Translations under genes and position numbers: made by a program
NCBI GenBank assembly: GCA_903847155.1
Contig: CAINCU010000031.1
Coordinates: 1 to 64,000, forward strand
Reading direction: 5' to 3'
DNA length: 64,000 nucleotides
From: an uncultured Gallionellaceae bacterium
GTDB taxonomy: Bacteria > Pseudomonadota > Gammaproteobacteria > Burkholderiales > Gallionellaceae
The notes under the pieces: model-generated
Databases searched by the model: none
The model's input: only the letters and a program-made list of their open reading frames with translations
What the model was told of the DNA's origin: nothing
Part shown: in pieces, positions 8,738-17,423 of the stretch
How positions within the stretch are numbered: position 1 is the stretch's first letter
How the letters are laid out: each line of letters starts with the position of its first letter

Positions 8738-9182
8738 AAAACCTCATATTGTTATGACTATTGCCAGTGTATTTCCATAAAAATTGATGTCCTTGTCTGG
8801 AATCGCACCTTACGCGCCTTAAGCGCTGCTCCGTTCAAGAAATAGACCGTGGCTGCGAAGGATTAAATATAGTTGTCACCTTGTTACTATCCACGATAGG
8901 CAGGTTTCCGACTGCCATTTCCAACATCGACGGAACCCTTATGGCACGCTCCCGTCCGCTACGAAGGTCAGCTTTCTGGCAACGAGTTTTCAACCTCGAC
9001 TGTCGCTTGGTGGCCGGTAGTGTGAAATCAAGCACCGCAGATTTCAGTGACCGCTGTTAGTTCGGTTGCAGTCGTACATGCACGCATCGTGCTTCACATT
9101 TGCAAACTCGGCAACAACAAAAAATATATGCCTGCATCTCCACCACTAGATTGGCATTCCCTATTGGGAAGCTGCCTTCCGC
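8738..9182. other. intergenic stretch filled by repeat R1
   Basis: Apart from the R1 copy at 8940-9175 nothing gene-like is seen. The minus-strand frame 8835-9035 translates the repeat and shares residue strings with another false frame at 11741-12034. Confidence 0.6.
8940..9175 (+). repeat. dispersed intergenic repeat R1, longest copy
   Basis: The first module starts GAAGGTCAGCTTTCTGG at 8963. The second, TTCAGTGACCGCTGTTAGTT at about 9041 and GCATCGTGCTTCACATTTGC at about 9084, matches 5195-5305 and 482-515. This is the only copy in the window with both modules and the intervening sequence. Confidence 0.6.
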
Positions 9183-10100
9183 TTATTTGAGGTTTTCCCA
9201 ATTGATCAAAGCCGCGTCTTTAGGCCGGTGCTCTCGGAGCAAGTTGCGAAAGATATCCCGAGGAGGACCACCATTGAGGTCACACACAGAGTCTAATTCT
9301 TCGGGCGTTGCGGAAAGACGAGAAGCAACTTCCTGATAGATATCGCGACATGAAACTTCACGAAGGTCTTGAGTTGTATCGTTGAGCGGAACGAAGTGAC
9401 GCCACGTGCCCTGTTTGAGTGAATAACGAGAGATGCCTAGCTCAGTGGCCACCCACAACTCTCCATCATGAACAAGCATGTCGTTGGCCCACATCCCGCA
9501 TGGACCATCTTTGGTGCCGAGGAATGTATCGAGACGATCTTGTGCCCAGTCGTAACGTGCAATACCGATCCCAGGTCCAGTAGTTCCCTCCGTATAATTC
9601 ATCGTTGTAACCCACACGGATTTATCGAGGACTAAAAGCTTGTCCACCGAGGCAGTGCGCAGCAACTGTGGCCGGCGAACGTCGACGTTCCCGGTATGGA
9701 GGTCGAGTCTCCCAATGCCACCCACACCTCCTGAGCCTTCACCACTGTAGAAAGAAAGGCCGAAATAGACCAGCGAGCCGACGCGAGTACATGAAGTAGG
9801 AACTTGATCGATTGTGTCCGGGAAATAGTCTGGCTCGCTCGGATAAGGGCGTAGTTTGAGAAATTCATTCTTAGTCAGGGTGATTGCAGGCACCTTGTCG
9901 GAACAGTTCGTCTTATCGTCATTGATATCGTTTGAACGCTTGAACCTGATCTGACCAGACTCGATTGTCAAAGTTGACACAATGGGAAGTGCCGAGAAGA
10001 ACCGCGGACATCCCCATCCGGCGTGTGCTTCTGGCACAACGCTGAGAAGAGTGATGAATGCGAGCATCACTAGCTTTTGAGTCAATGTCTGCGAGTTCAT
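9183..10100 (-). CDS. exported beta-propeller-like protein, unknown function
   Basis: A 305-residue protein with a signal peptide (hydrophobic LVMLAFITLLSVV, cleavage near EAHA). The mature part has propeller-type blades, for example VGSLVYFGLSFYS, KSVWVTTMNYTEGT and GELWVATELGISRYS, the last like the blades of two-component-regulator propellers. Six cysteines in the mature part suggest disulfides in the periplasm or outside the cell. ATG at 10100 is chosen (GGGAG 8 bases upstream) over a TTG at 10115. It follows the Ig/CARDB-type gene at 10192 in the same direction with a 91-base gap, so the two may be co-expressed. Specific function is not recognisable. Confidence 0.7.
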   Translation of the reverse strand: MNSQTLTQKLVMLAFITLLSVVPEAHAGWGCPRFFSALPIVSTLTIESGQIRFKRSNDINDDKTNCSDKVPAITLTKNEFLKLRPYPSEPDYFPDTIDQVPTSCTRVGSLVYFGLSFYSGEGSGGVGGIGRLDLHTGNVDVRRPQLLRTASVDKLLVLDKSVWVTTMNYTEGTTGPGIGIARYDWAQDRLDTFLGTKDGPCGMWANDMLVHDGELWVATELGISRYSLKQGTWRHFVPLNDTTQDLREVSCRDIYQEVASRLSATPEELDSVCDLNGGPPRDIFRNLLREHRPKDAALINWENLK

Positions 10101-10191
10101 CTGTGAATCTCCCAACGTAGTTGTAGAAAGAATATTTCATCCGTGCATCGTGCCGAGGAACAGACTGAATAACGTCCTGTGGCTTCTGCAA

Positions 10192-11799
10192 TTAATGCCC
10201 ATCGATTTTTCTGAACGAACAATTGTTGTATTCATCCAATTCCGTGACCGTTGAATTAGCATCTGCACAGGCGGCTAGATAATATGTGCCCGCCGTGAGA
10301 TTTTGGGGTATGTAGAAAACTTTCTGGTCGATACTGTCTGATTGTCCTGGCTGAAGGGCGGGAATAGAACGGTCACTAATAACCTGCGCAGTTGCGACAT
10401 CAAGAATCGGAGCGGATGAAATGTAGTAACGAGTCACCGATGGTGGAGCAGTGACATCGCCAATATTCTGTGTATGCTCGCTCATATAGAATTTGTTTCC
10501 GCCTTGGGTGATCAGCAGTGGCGGGCTGAAAAGCGAGATGACCAAATCTGGACCACCCGACCAGACGACCGTTCCCTTGTCGCTATAACTAACCTCGCCG
10601 CCATTGAATATGGCGGTAGCAACGATGCTATCTGTTCCTATTTGAGTGCTGGAGTAGGCAATCGTTGCGACACCCAGCGAGTCAGTTTGTGAATCGCCTA
10701 ATGTAGTATCAGCATTGGGGCCTGACTCAACTGTAAAGCGAATTGGAACACCCGCTAAAGGAACGCTGCGGTTGGCAAGATTACTTACGTTTACAGTGAG
10801 CTTCTGGTTGCCTCCAAGCGATAACCGCGAGCTTTTTGGCGTCAGCTTTACTTTTGGTTCAATCTGATTATTCGGTGCGTTATTGATCAGCGATTGAACG
10901 TTCAGATAGACCAGTGCGTAGCCTTCGCTGGTGCGTTGCGCAGGTACAGATTTGCTAATTGTAGCTAGCATTGGTTGCAACAGAGTTTCGGTTGTATGGA
11001 AATCTTTCACATCCAGCGCTCGTCGTGCCGCAGCCAATTGGCTGGTCAGCGTACCGGCCAGTGTTTTGTCGGTGATCCAGTGGAGTTTGATTGCGCGAGC
11101 CAAGTCGGCGCGAAGTTGGTTCCAATGAGCAAACGATCCGTAGCTCACGCCGGATGGGCCGAGAGACAAAGTATTAAATACGATTTCCTGCTCGATTTTC
11201 CCTGCTTTTATTCTGTCCGTATCTGGCACCGTGTCGTGATCTTCTACCATGTGCATCCAGAACGGCATGATTTGCACTTTGCGTATGGTCGGAACACCGT
11301 AGCTGATCATCTGAAATCCGCCTAGGCTGGTACCGGGAATAATGTTTGGCGTGTTATCGCCACTGGCGAAAAGTGCGAAACCGTCTGACCCCAAAGCGCC
11401 AATCCAGCCTGACGGAGCTTCTTGACCAAACGGCACTATCATCTCAGATTTAATTGGGTTAGGTCTCTGGTCATTCTGCGATACAAGCATGGACAGTATC
11501 GTTTCGAAATCAACCTTCTGCTCGCCGAGCGGAATAGTTAAGCCGGATGTCTTATTCTTCATTCCATTAGCAGATGCGTCGGCAGAAACATCAATCATAA
11601 TGTTCCATATCTCTCCGGTATTGCCAGCCGGATTCGCCACCATGTAATCATAGGTGTATTTTCCTGATCCAGGATTGAACAAGACGTCAGTGCTAATTGT
11701 CGCGTTGCTAAAAACCGGTGTGGCCATCAGGCCGACTGCATTAGCCTTCGCAACAAGAGCAAAAAATACAAATAGAACAATTCTGAAGGCACTTAACAT
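10192..11799 (-). CDS. exported protein with Ig-like (Big_1) and CARDB-like domains
   Basis: A 535-residue secreted protein. A signal peptide (LSAFRIVLFVFFALVAKANA) is followed by an N-terminal region of unknown fold up to about 330. Next comes an invasin-type Ig-like domain of about 90 residues (KLTVNVSNLANRSVPLAGVP, then DSLGVATIAYSS). Last is a CARDB-like domain (PDLVISLFSPPLLITQGG, with TAGTYYLAACADANSTVTEL near the C-terminus). Such modules are common in adhesins and surface proteins, so a role outside the cytoplasm is likely. ATG at 11799 starts right at the signal peptide but has no good ribosome binding site; ATG 11844 or GTG 11859 remain possible. R1 repeats flank this gene and its downstream partner. 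Confidence 0.7.
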   Translation of the reverse strand: MLSAFRIVLFVFFALVAKANAVGLMATPVFSNATISTDVLFNPGSGKYTYDYMVANPAGNTGEIWNIMIDVSADASANGMKNKTSGLTIPLGEQKVDFETILSMLVSQNDQRPNPIKSEMIVPFGQEAPSGWIGALGSDGFALFASGDNTPNIIPGTSLGGFQMISYGVPTIRKVQIMPFWMHMVEDHDTVPDTDRIKAGKIEQEIVFNTLSLGPSGVSYGSFAHWNQLRADLARAIKLHWITDKTLAGTLTSQLAAARRALDVKDFHTTETLLQPMLATISKSVPAQRTSEGYALVYLNVQSLINNAPNNQIEPKVKLTPKSSRLSLGGNQKLTVNVSNLANRSVPLAGVPIRFTVESGPNADTTLGDSQTDSLGVATIAYSSTQIGTDSIVATAIFNGGEVSYSDKGTVVWSGGPDLVISLFSPPLLITQGGNKFYMSEHTQNIGDVTAPPSVTRYYISSAPILDVATAQVISDRSIPALQPGQSDSIDQKVFYIPQNLTAGTYYLAACADANSTVTELDEYNNCSFRKIDGH

Positions 11800-12130
11800 G
11801 ACGGGTTGACATCCAGAAAAATATTTGTGCTTCTCTAAAGCCATGTGCTGACATGACACTGCTATTCGAATGATCTGTGGACGCTACCTGAATGAACGGC
11901 AAAGAACAATATGCCATTTGGCCTATGCATTTTTTTAAAAGGTCTGAATTGGAGGGAACCTTCGAAGGGCGGGAATTGGCACCTTGCCGTCCATGGCGAA
12001 GGTCAGCTTTCTGGCATAGAGTCTTCAACTCCAACTGTCGCTTGGTAGCCGCACATCGCCCATTTCTTAACGAAGAATCGAGTAACCGACTTCACCTACA
12101 AGCAGTCATCGTTCTTTTCTTATTCTTACC
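11800..12130. other. intergenic stretch with repeat R1
   Basis: It contains an R1 copy and otherwise nothing gene-like. Upstream signals for the 10192-11799 gene should lie here but no clear promoter was found. Confidence 0.5.
11975..12060 (+). repeat. dispersed intergenic repeat R1, first module
   Basis: GAAGGTCAGCTTTCTGGCAT begins at 11998 and continues with AGTCTTCAACTCCAACTGTC. It matches 430-487 and 8963-9018 with scattered substitutions. Confidence 0.6.
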
Positions 12131-12583
12131 CTATGGAAACAGCGTAAGAGGTCGTGTGGCCTTGGCGACCAATCGCTTGCTGAGTGAGCGTAGGCTAGGT
12201 CGTCCGCTGACCTGAAAGATGCGTTGCCCCACTACCAGCATGCCGGTATCAGCGGCATTAGCCTGTGCGATCAAGATCTCGGCAGGATCACCGGCAAGGA
12301 TCGAAAAACGACGATCATTGATATCTTCTGCTGCAATTTCAAATTGCATGCGTGCTGCTTCAGCCTGCGATTCCTGCTCCTTGAATATGTAATCCAGAAA
12401 TTCTTGCCGTGCGCCTTTAGAAGATTGCCAATCGTTACCGATAAAATCGGGCCATCCGCCATCGATAATAAAAAAACCCGTCAGGGCGCATTTACTCTGA
12501 CGGGCCAGTTCTACTGCGTGGTTTAGCGCCTCTTGCGAGGCTTCAGAACCGTCCACTGCAACAACAATGTTTTTAAATTCCAC
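12131..12583 (-). CDS. universal stress protein (UspA family)
   Basis: A 150-residue UspA-domain protein. The first strand FKNIVVAVDGSEASQEAL and the later GMLVVGQRIF place it in the family. The usual nucleotide-binding pattern (G-x2-G-x9-G-S/T) after the fourth strand is not conserved: the region reads GQRIFQVSGRPSLRSLSKRL. It may therefore not bind ATP in the standard way. It starts with GTG and lacks a strong ribosome binding site, but the start fits family alignments. It is the third gene of an apparent operon, 16 bases after the small membrane protein and downstream of the YeiH-type permease. Confidence 0.85.
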   Translation of the reverse strand: MEFKNIVVAVDGSEASQEALNHAVELARQSKCALTGFFIIDGGWPDFIGNDWQSSKGARQEFLDYIFKEQESQAEAARMQFEIAAEDINDRRFSILAGDPAEILIAQANAADTGMLVVGQRIFQVSGRPSLRSLSKRLVAKATRPLTLFP

Positions 12584-12599
12584 AATAAGCAGCCGATTA

Positions 12600-12842
12600 T
12601 TATTTCTTGGCCGCTTCAGCGGGTATTGTCGGCGCTATGGCTGAAGCAGCCGTAGTTGCGGCAGGTACAGCTGGCGCAGCCGACTGGGCTGCCGGTTTAT
12701 TCATGGTCAACACCATGATTGTGGCGATGACCAGCACACTCATAATAATCGCGCCGATGTCCTCAGCACGATCATCCTTGAACAAGGTCATTTTAGTTTT
12801 GTCGCCGGGGGCGCCGATGGTTTCACTACCTGTTTTAGCCAT
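12600..12842 (-). CDS. small single-pass membrane protein, unknown function
   Basis: An 80-residue protein with a polar N-terminus (GSETIGAPGDKTKMTLFKDD), one membrane helix (IGAIIMSVLVIATIMVLTM, about 29-47) and an Ala/Pro-rich tail (AAPAVPAATTAASAIAPT). GGAG lies 8 bases before the ATG. It sits 28 bases after the YeiH-type permease and 16 bases before the UspA gene, so it may be an accessory subunit or anchor of that permease. This is inference; no family was recognised. Confidence 0.7.
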   Translation of the reverse strand: MAKTGSETIGAPGDKTKMTLFKDDRAEDIGAIIMSVLVIATIMVLTMNKPAAQSAAPAVPAATTAASAIAPTIPAEAAKK

Positions 12843-12870
12843 GATTAACTCTCCTTAGTAGATAATTTGA

Positions 12871-14010
12871 TTAAATTGCAACCAGGTAATCTTTGATCAA
12901 AAACACCACCACCAATGCCAGAACATATTTGGTAACCCCAACAATCAGGCCGAGTTTGAGCGGTGCGCCACCAGCTTGACGGAGTTCCTTGAAATCAATA
13001 TAGCCCCCCAGACCGACCAAACCGAAACCGAAGATCCAGGTCATCCACAGGCGCATCATTTTGATGGTTTCGGAGGCCGCAGGACCGCCTTTGAGACCCA
13101 CATCACCGAATGCCCCCATACTGGTAAGGAACACCATGCCTAAGAATCCGATGACGAACACCGGAAATTTTTCAACCAGCAACGTACCCAATCCTTTACG
13201 TTTGCCACCTTCTGTTTCTTCCTTGCCTGACCAATACCAGACAGTCACAGCAAACACCGCGAACGGGATCGAGATCACGCGCATGATGTTCCATATCTCG
13301 GCTACGGAAACTGCAGTACCAGGTGCCACGTTTGGATTAAACGCCAGCGCTGCCGCTAAAACCTGACCGGAATTGAGAATCCCGGTACCGATCCAGGCAC
13401 CGTACTGCAAGTCAGAGAGGCCCAAGGCGTGACCAATAAAGGGACTGATGAACATGGTCAGGATGCCAAAGCCCAGAATGGTGGCAATAGCATAGGCTAC
13501 GTGCGATGCCTTGGCTTCAACACCCGGCGAAGTTGCCACGGCGGCGGTGACACCGCAGACGCTAAGGGCATTCGCCATAACACCGATCATGGAGCGGTCA
13601 AGGCCCAGCATAGTGCCGAACCACAACACCATGATGATGGTAAGGATCACGAAACCTCCGATCAGGAAGATCGCCATGGAGCCGAGTTGCACGATCGCGT
13701 TAAACGTATAGAGCGAGCCCAGCAGAATGATACCGGTCTTGATCATCAGGCGCGAAAGCTTGAATCCGTCGCTCAGCACATCGGGCATTTTCCCGCCGAA
13801 AACCACATTCCGGTAAAGCATGCCCATAATGATTCCCAGCAGAATGTAATTCAGGTGTGTGACCTTAACCAGCCAGCCCTTTGTGCCAAATACGACTGCG
13901 TTCGTCATCCAGGGTTCGAGCCAGTTTCGAATTACCACCATCGTAATAACAATTAATGCCAGACCCGGCAGGGCTCTGGGCAGTTTCTGAAAAAATCCCG
14001 TATCGCTCAT
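12871..14010 (-). CDS. YeiH-family putative sulfate exporter / anion permease
   Basis: A 379-residue polytopic inner-membrane protein of the YeiH (UPF0324) family, annotated in general as putative sulfate exporters though substrates are mostly unproven. About ten hydrophobic segments are visible. Family motifs include NYILLGIIMGMLYRN, LMIKTGIILLGSLYTF, NALSVCGVTAAVATSP and WIGTGILNSGQVLAAAL. It is slightly longer than the usual 330-350 residues. The start ATG has GGGGAG at good spacing. It heads an operon with the small membrane protein and a UspA protein. Given the sulfur genes elsewhere in the window, transport of sulfate or another sulfur anion is plausible, but this is inference. Confidence 0.85.
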   Translation of the reverse strand: MSDTGFFQKLPRALPGLALIVITMVVIRNWLEPWMTNAVVFGTKGWLVKVTHLNYILLGIIMGMLYRNVVFGGKMPDVLSDGFKLSRLMIKTGIILLGSLYTFNAIVQLGSMAIFLIGGFVILTIIMVLWFGTMLGLDRSMIGVMANALSVCGVTAAVATSPGVEAKASHVAYAIATILGFGILTMFISPFIGHALGLSDLQYGAWIGTGILNSGQVLAAALAFNPNVAPGTAVSVAEIWNIMRVISIPFAVFAVTVWYWSGKEETEGGKRKGLGTLLVEKFPVFVIGFLGMVFLTSMGAFGDVGLKGGPAASETIKMMRLWMTWIFGFGLVGLGGYIDFKELRQAGGAPLKLGLIVGVTKYVLALVVVFLIKDYLVAI

Positions 14011-14427
14011 ATTGTGCTCCCCTTTATTTTATTAAGTGGTATGCGTCCATTGCGAACGCATGTCGTCACAGCTATTTGATCGCGGAAACTTCAGGCAAAT
14101 AATTGCGTTTGCCGTGGCCTCCTCATACGTTAGAACTTTTACAAAACGTCCACATGGGTAAAGTTAATTACCAAGTAGAGTAAAGATGGGTGGCCATTTC
14201 AGGCTAGGCTAGATCACAAAACTTCATCTGCACCCGAAAATGAATGCTATACAAGATACTGAGGTAATGCAATGAAGCCAAGGATGCGCCGAATAAGTCC
14301 ATTTGCCCTGCCCCTTCCACTTCGCTCAGGACTAAAGGCGATGTTCAAAGGATAAGTTTCGCAACCTCTGCATATCAAGCGAAGACTTTCCTATTAAAAT
14401 ATCAACATCATTCACCTTGAGGCGAGC
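14011..14427. other. divergent intergenic region between permease operon and tas
   Basis: It holds a short hairpin ATGCGT / ACGCAT at 14041-14061 in the permease leader and a decayed copy of a common motif (CTTCGCTCAGGAC near 14322). Promoters for both directions should lie here, but no strong -35/-10 pair stands out. No gene is seen. Confidence 0.4.
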
Positions 14428-15462
14428 ATGGAATACAGACAATTAGGCAGCAGCGATTTGCAGGTTTCGGCCTTGGCGCTCGGCACCATGACCTTCGGCG
14501 AACAGAACAGCGAAGCCGACGCCCATGCGCAACTGAACTACGCCGTCTCGCGCGGGGTCAACTTCATCGACACTGCCGAAATGTACCCGGTCGCCCCCCG
14601 CGCCGAGACCGTGCACCGCACTGAAGCTTACATCGGCAGTTGGCTCAAACACCAGCAGCGCGACAAACTCATCCTCGCCAGCAAAATCGCCGGTCCGGCG
14701 CGCGGCTTTTCGTGGATACGCGGCACACCGCGCATCAACCGCGAACACCTCACCGCCGCCATCGACGGCAGTCTGCGCCGTCTGCAAACCGACTACGTTG
14801 ACTTGTATCAATTACACTGGCCGGATCGCTATGTGCCGATGTTCGGCGCAACCAGCTACGACGTGACACAGGAGCGCGACAGCACCCCCATTGCAGAACA
14901 ACTGCAAGTTCTGGCCGAGCTGGTGCAAGCTGGAAAAGTGCGCCACATTGGCCTCTCCAACGAAACGCCATGGGGCGTGAGCGAATTCGTGCGCTGCGCC
15001 GAACAACTCGGCCTACCCAAGATCGTCAGCGTACAAAACGCCTACCACCTGCTGAACCGCACCTTCGAAAGTGGCCTCGCCGAAGTTTGTCACCACACAA
15101 ACGTCGGCCTGCTCGCCTACAGCCCGCTCGCCTTCGGCTGGCTCAGCGGCAAATACATCGCCGACCCCAACGCCCACGGCCGCATCACCCTCTTCCCCGG
15201 CTTCGGCCAACGCTACAACAAACCCAACGTCCCGCCAGCCACCAAGGAATACCTGCGCATCGCACAGGAAGCCGGACTCACACCCGCGACCATGGCACTC
15301 GCGTTTGCGCGCACGCGATGGTTCAACAGCAGCGTGATTCTGGGTGCGACCACGCTGGAGCAACTGAAGGAAAATCTGGATAGCGCGGAGGTGATGCTAA
15401 CGGCGGAAGTGCTGGAGAAGATCGAGGCGGTGCACAGGATTTATCCGAATCCAGCACCGTGA
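14428..15462 (+). CDS. tas: NADP(H)-dependent aldo-keto reductase (Tas type)
   Basis: A 344-residue TIM-barrel oxidoreductase reducing aldehydes or ketones with NADPH. The N-terminus MEYRQLGSSDLQVSALALG is typical; the active-site Asp and Tyr are in FIDTAEMYP, the catalytic Lys in LILASKI and the His in LYQLHWPD. The near-full length, the PVAPRAETVHRTEAYIG segment and FGATSYDV fit the Tas subgroup. GAGG lies before the ATG. The physiological substrate is unknown and no pathway partner is adjacent. Confidence 0.85.
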   Translation: MEYRQLGSSDLQVSALALGTMTFGEQNSEADAHAQLNYAVSRGVNFIDTAEMYPVAPRAETVHRTEAYIGSWLKHQQRDKLILASKIAGPARGFSWIRGTPRINREHLTAAIDGSLRRLQTDYVDLYQLHWPDRYVPMFGATSYDVTQERDSTPIAEQLQVLAELVQAGKVRHIGLSNETPWGVSEFVRCAEQLGLPKIVSVQNAYHLLNRTFESGLAEVCHHTNVGLLAYSPLAFGWLSGKYIADPNAHGRITLFPGFGQRYNKPNVPPATKEYLRIAQEAGLTPATMALAFARTRWFNSSVILGATTLEQLKENLDSAEVMLTAEVLEKIEAVHRIYPNPAP

Positions 15463-15486
15463 CAAAGTAAAACGCAATAACGCTCT

Positions 15487-15507
15487 CCTGAGCTTGTCGA
15501 AGGACAA
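15487..15507 (+). repeat. short common intergenic motif
   Basis: CTGAGCTTGTCGAAGGAC lies between tas and the DUF3147 gene. This wording recurs in many proteobacterial genomes. Weaker echoes are seen at about 14322 and 17270. Confidence 0.35.
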
Positions 15508-15551
15508 ATCGCATTGCGCCGTATGAGTAACATTAAAGAATTGGAAAAGCC

Positions 15552-15902
15552 GTGAACTGGATCATCACAAAATATTTTTTGACTGCCGCCGTTGTCGTGC
15601 TCGTTTCCGAGCTGGCGAAGCGAAGCGACAAACTCGGCGGCTTTGTTGCGGCGTTGCCGCTCGTCACCATCCTGACGCTGATCTGGCTGTATGTCGAAAA
15701 CCAGTCGCAGGAAAAGATCGCCAATCATGCGTGGTACACGTTCTGGTATGTCATCCCGACTTTGCCCATGTTCCTCGCGTTTCCGCTGCTCCTGCCGCGC
15801 ATCGGTTTTTGGCCGTCGTTGTTGGCCTGCATCGTCATCACCGTGGTTTGCTTCAGCTTGTTCGCGCTTGCGGTTCGCCGCTTCGGTGTGGAGTTGCTTT
15901 AG
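15552..15902 (+). CDS. DUF3147 family membrane protein
   Basis: A 116-residue inner-membrane protein with four hydrophobic segments (about 3-20, 30-47, 62-79 and 84-108). The family signature is visible as SELAKRSDKLGGFVAALPL near the N-terminus. It starts with GTG, with GGAAAAG upstream. Its function is unknown; the family is widespread in Proteobacteria. It lies alone after tas and ends opposite zapE. Confidence 0.8.
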   Translation: MNWIITKYFLTAAVVVLVSELAKRSDKLGGFVAALPLVTILTLIWLYVENQSQEKIANHAWYTFWYVIPTLPMFLAFPLLLPRIGFWPSLLACIVITVVCFSLFALAVRRFGVELL

Positions 15903-15958
15903 CCAGCGTAGCCCGGATCGTATCCAATTTTCAAAAACTAAAACGTCACCTTGCCCGC

Positions 15959-16013
15959 AAGCCAGTATCCACGGCTATCTCCACGCTGTGCATGATGCGG
16001 ATCGCCTATTGAC
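15959..16013 (-). repeat. bulged-hairpin repeat R2, copy A
   Basis: Read leftwards it begins GTCAATAGGCGATCCGC and ends GGAGATAGCCGTGGATACTG plus GCTT. It matches copies at 23761, 32592 and 55381. The outer arms (GTCAATA / TACTGGC) and inner arms (GGCGATCC / AGATAGCC) can still pair imperfectly. It lies between the convergent DUF3147 and zapE genes. Confidence 0.65.
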
Positions 16014-16074
16014 GGTAATCTTCAGGTAGTGGGGTATTTAATTTTCTTATTCAGCTCGCAGGATCGGGTAGATT

Positions 16075-17205
16075 TCACTCGGTCAGTGTCACACCGCGAC
16101 TGCGGTGCGGCAATTCCAGATAGCGGCGAGTTTGCATTTCGGTGAGGCGACTGGCGATGCGTTGCGACTCGCTGTCATGGCGTCCCGCTGCATATAGCTC
16201 CGGCAAAGCAACCTCGAACGAAGCCACTAGTTTGACGTGGTTGTCGTATAGCACGTCGATCAGCCAGGTGAAACGCCTTGCCTCGGCGTTGTTATCGGCG
16301 GTCATGCGCGGCACGTCCGATAAAAATACGGTCGGGTAGTGATGGGCGATTTCCAGATAATCAGATTGGTCGTGATTGCCGCCGCACAGCACTTTGAAAT
16401 CGAACCACACCACTTCGCGCGCCACACGCTTGACGGGAGTTTTGACCTGCCGCATCTGGATGGAATCGGTATCGGCGTGCATACCTGCAGTGAGGCGCTG
16501 GAACAGCGATTGCATCTGCTGCTCGCTCGCCGCATCGGTGTTCAGCATGAAAATCGGATCGCGCGCCATTTGCAGCATGCGGTAGTCGGTGTCGCAGTCA
16601 AGGCGCAGCACTTTCAATTCGCGCTTGAGCAATTCGATGGCGGGCAGAAAATTCTGGCGCTGCAAGCCGTTGGGATACAACTCGTCCGGCGGGTAGTTGG
16701 AGGTGGTGAGCAGCACCACGCCGCGCTCAAACAGCGCATCCAGCAAGCGCCCGAGGATCATGGCATCGGCGATGTCGTCCACATGAAATTCGTCCAGACA
16801 CAGCAGGCGGGTGGAGCGCGCGATGCTGTCGGCCAAAGCCATCAGCGGGTCGTGCTCATGCGCGAGTTGTTTCATCTCGTGATGCACTTCGACCATAAAG
16901 TTGTGGAAGTGGATACGGCGTTTGCGCCGGTACGGCACGCAGTGATAGAAACCATCCATCAGAAAAGTCTTGCCGCTGCCCACACCGCCCCAGATATACA
17001 ACCCTTTCGGCGCATCGGGACTGAGCAGGCTGCGTCCGAGGAATTGATCGCGCTTGGTCTTGAATTCCAGCATTTGCTGCCACGGAGCTTCCAGTTCTTC
17101 GAGAGCGGCAAGCTGTCCCGCATCGCAAATGAAACCGGATTTGTTACACACCTCCTGATACCAGTCTTTTGGACTGATGACCTTATTGCCTACTGAATGT
17201 TGCAT
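16075..17205 (-). CDS. zapE: cell division protein ZapE (AFG1-like ATPase)
   Basis: A 376-residue AAA+ ATPase of the ZapE/AFG1 family, which acts on the FtsZ ring in Proteobacteria. Walker A is GGVGSGKTFLMD after GLYIW, Walker B is LLCLDEFHVDDIADAMIL, followed by LLTTSNYPPDELYPNGLQR. Length and motif order match the family. It is a single leftward gene. GGTTCAAGAG lies before the ATG as a weak ribosome binding site. Confidence 0.93.
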   Translation of the reverse strand: MQHSVGNKVISPKDWYQEVCNKSGFICDAGQLAALEELEAPWQQMLEFKTKRDQFLGRSLLSPDAPKGLYIWGGVGSGKTFLMDGFYHCVPYRRKRRIHFHNFMVEVHHEMKQLAHEHDPLMALADSIARSTRLLCLDEFHVDDIADAMILGRLLDALFERGVVLLTTSNYPPDELYPNGLQRQNFLPAIELLKRELKVLRLDCDTDYRMLQMARDPIFMLNTDAASEQQMQSLFQRLTAGMHADTDSIQMRQVKTPVKRVAREVVWFDFKVLCGGNHDQSDYLEIAHHYPTVFLSDVPRMTADNNAEARRFTWLIDVLYDNHVKLVASFEVALPELYAAGRHDSESQRIASRLTEMQTRRYLELPHRSRGVTLTE

Positions 17206-17423
17206 TACTCTTGAACCTCAATATATTCCAACTCATTCTGATCTATTTTGCTGAAGAACCTCAATCGGAAAGATCCGTTCGCCCTGACGTATTGAATAGT
17301 AAAAGCGGAGTACTGATGGTGAGTTGTTTCATGAGATTTCATACGCAGGTTTTCGGATATCTAAAATTATACACATGGGAGTAGTATGGCCGCTCTATTC
17401 TGACCACCTATAGGAGCGATAAC

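Noticed and set aside
8835-9035. 66-codon minus-strand frame sharing wording with the frame at 11741-12034
   Set aside because: The similarity (for example CQKADLR) comes from translating two copies of repeat R1, not from a protein family.
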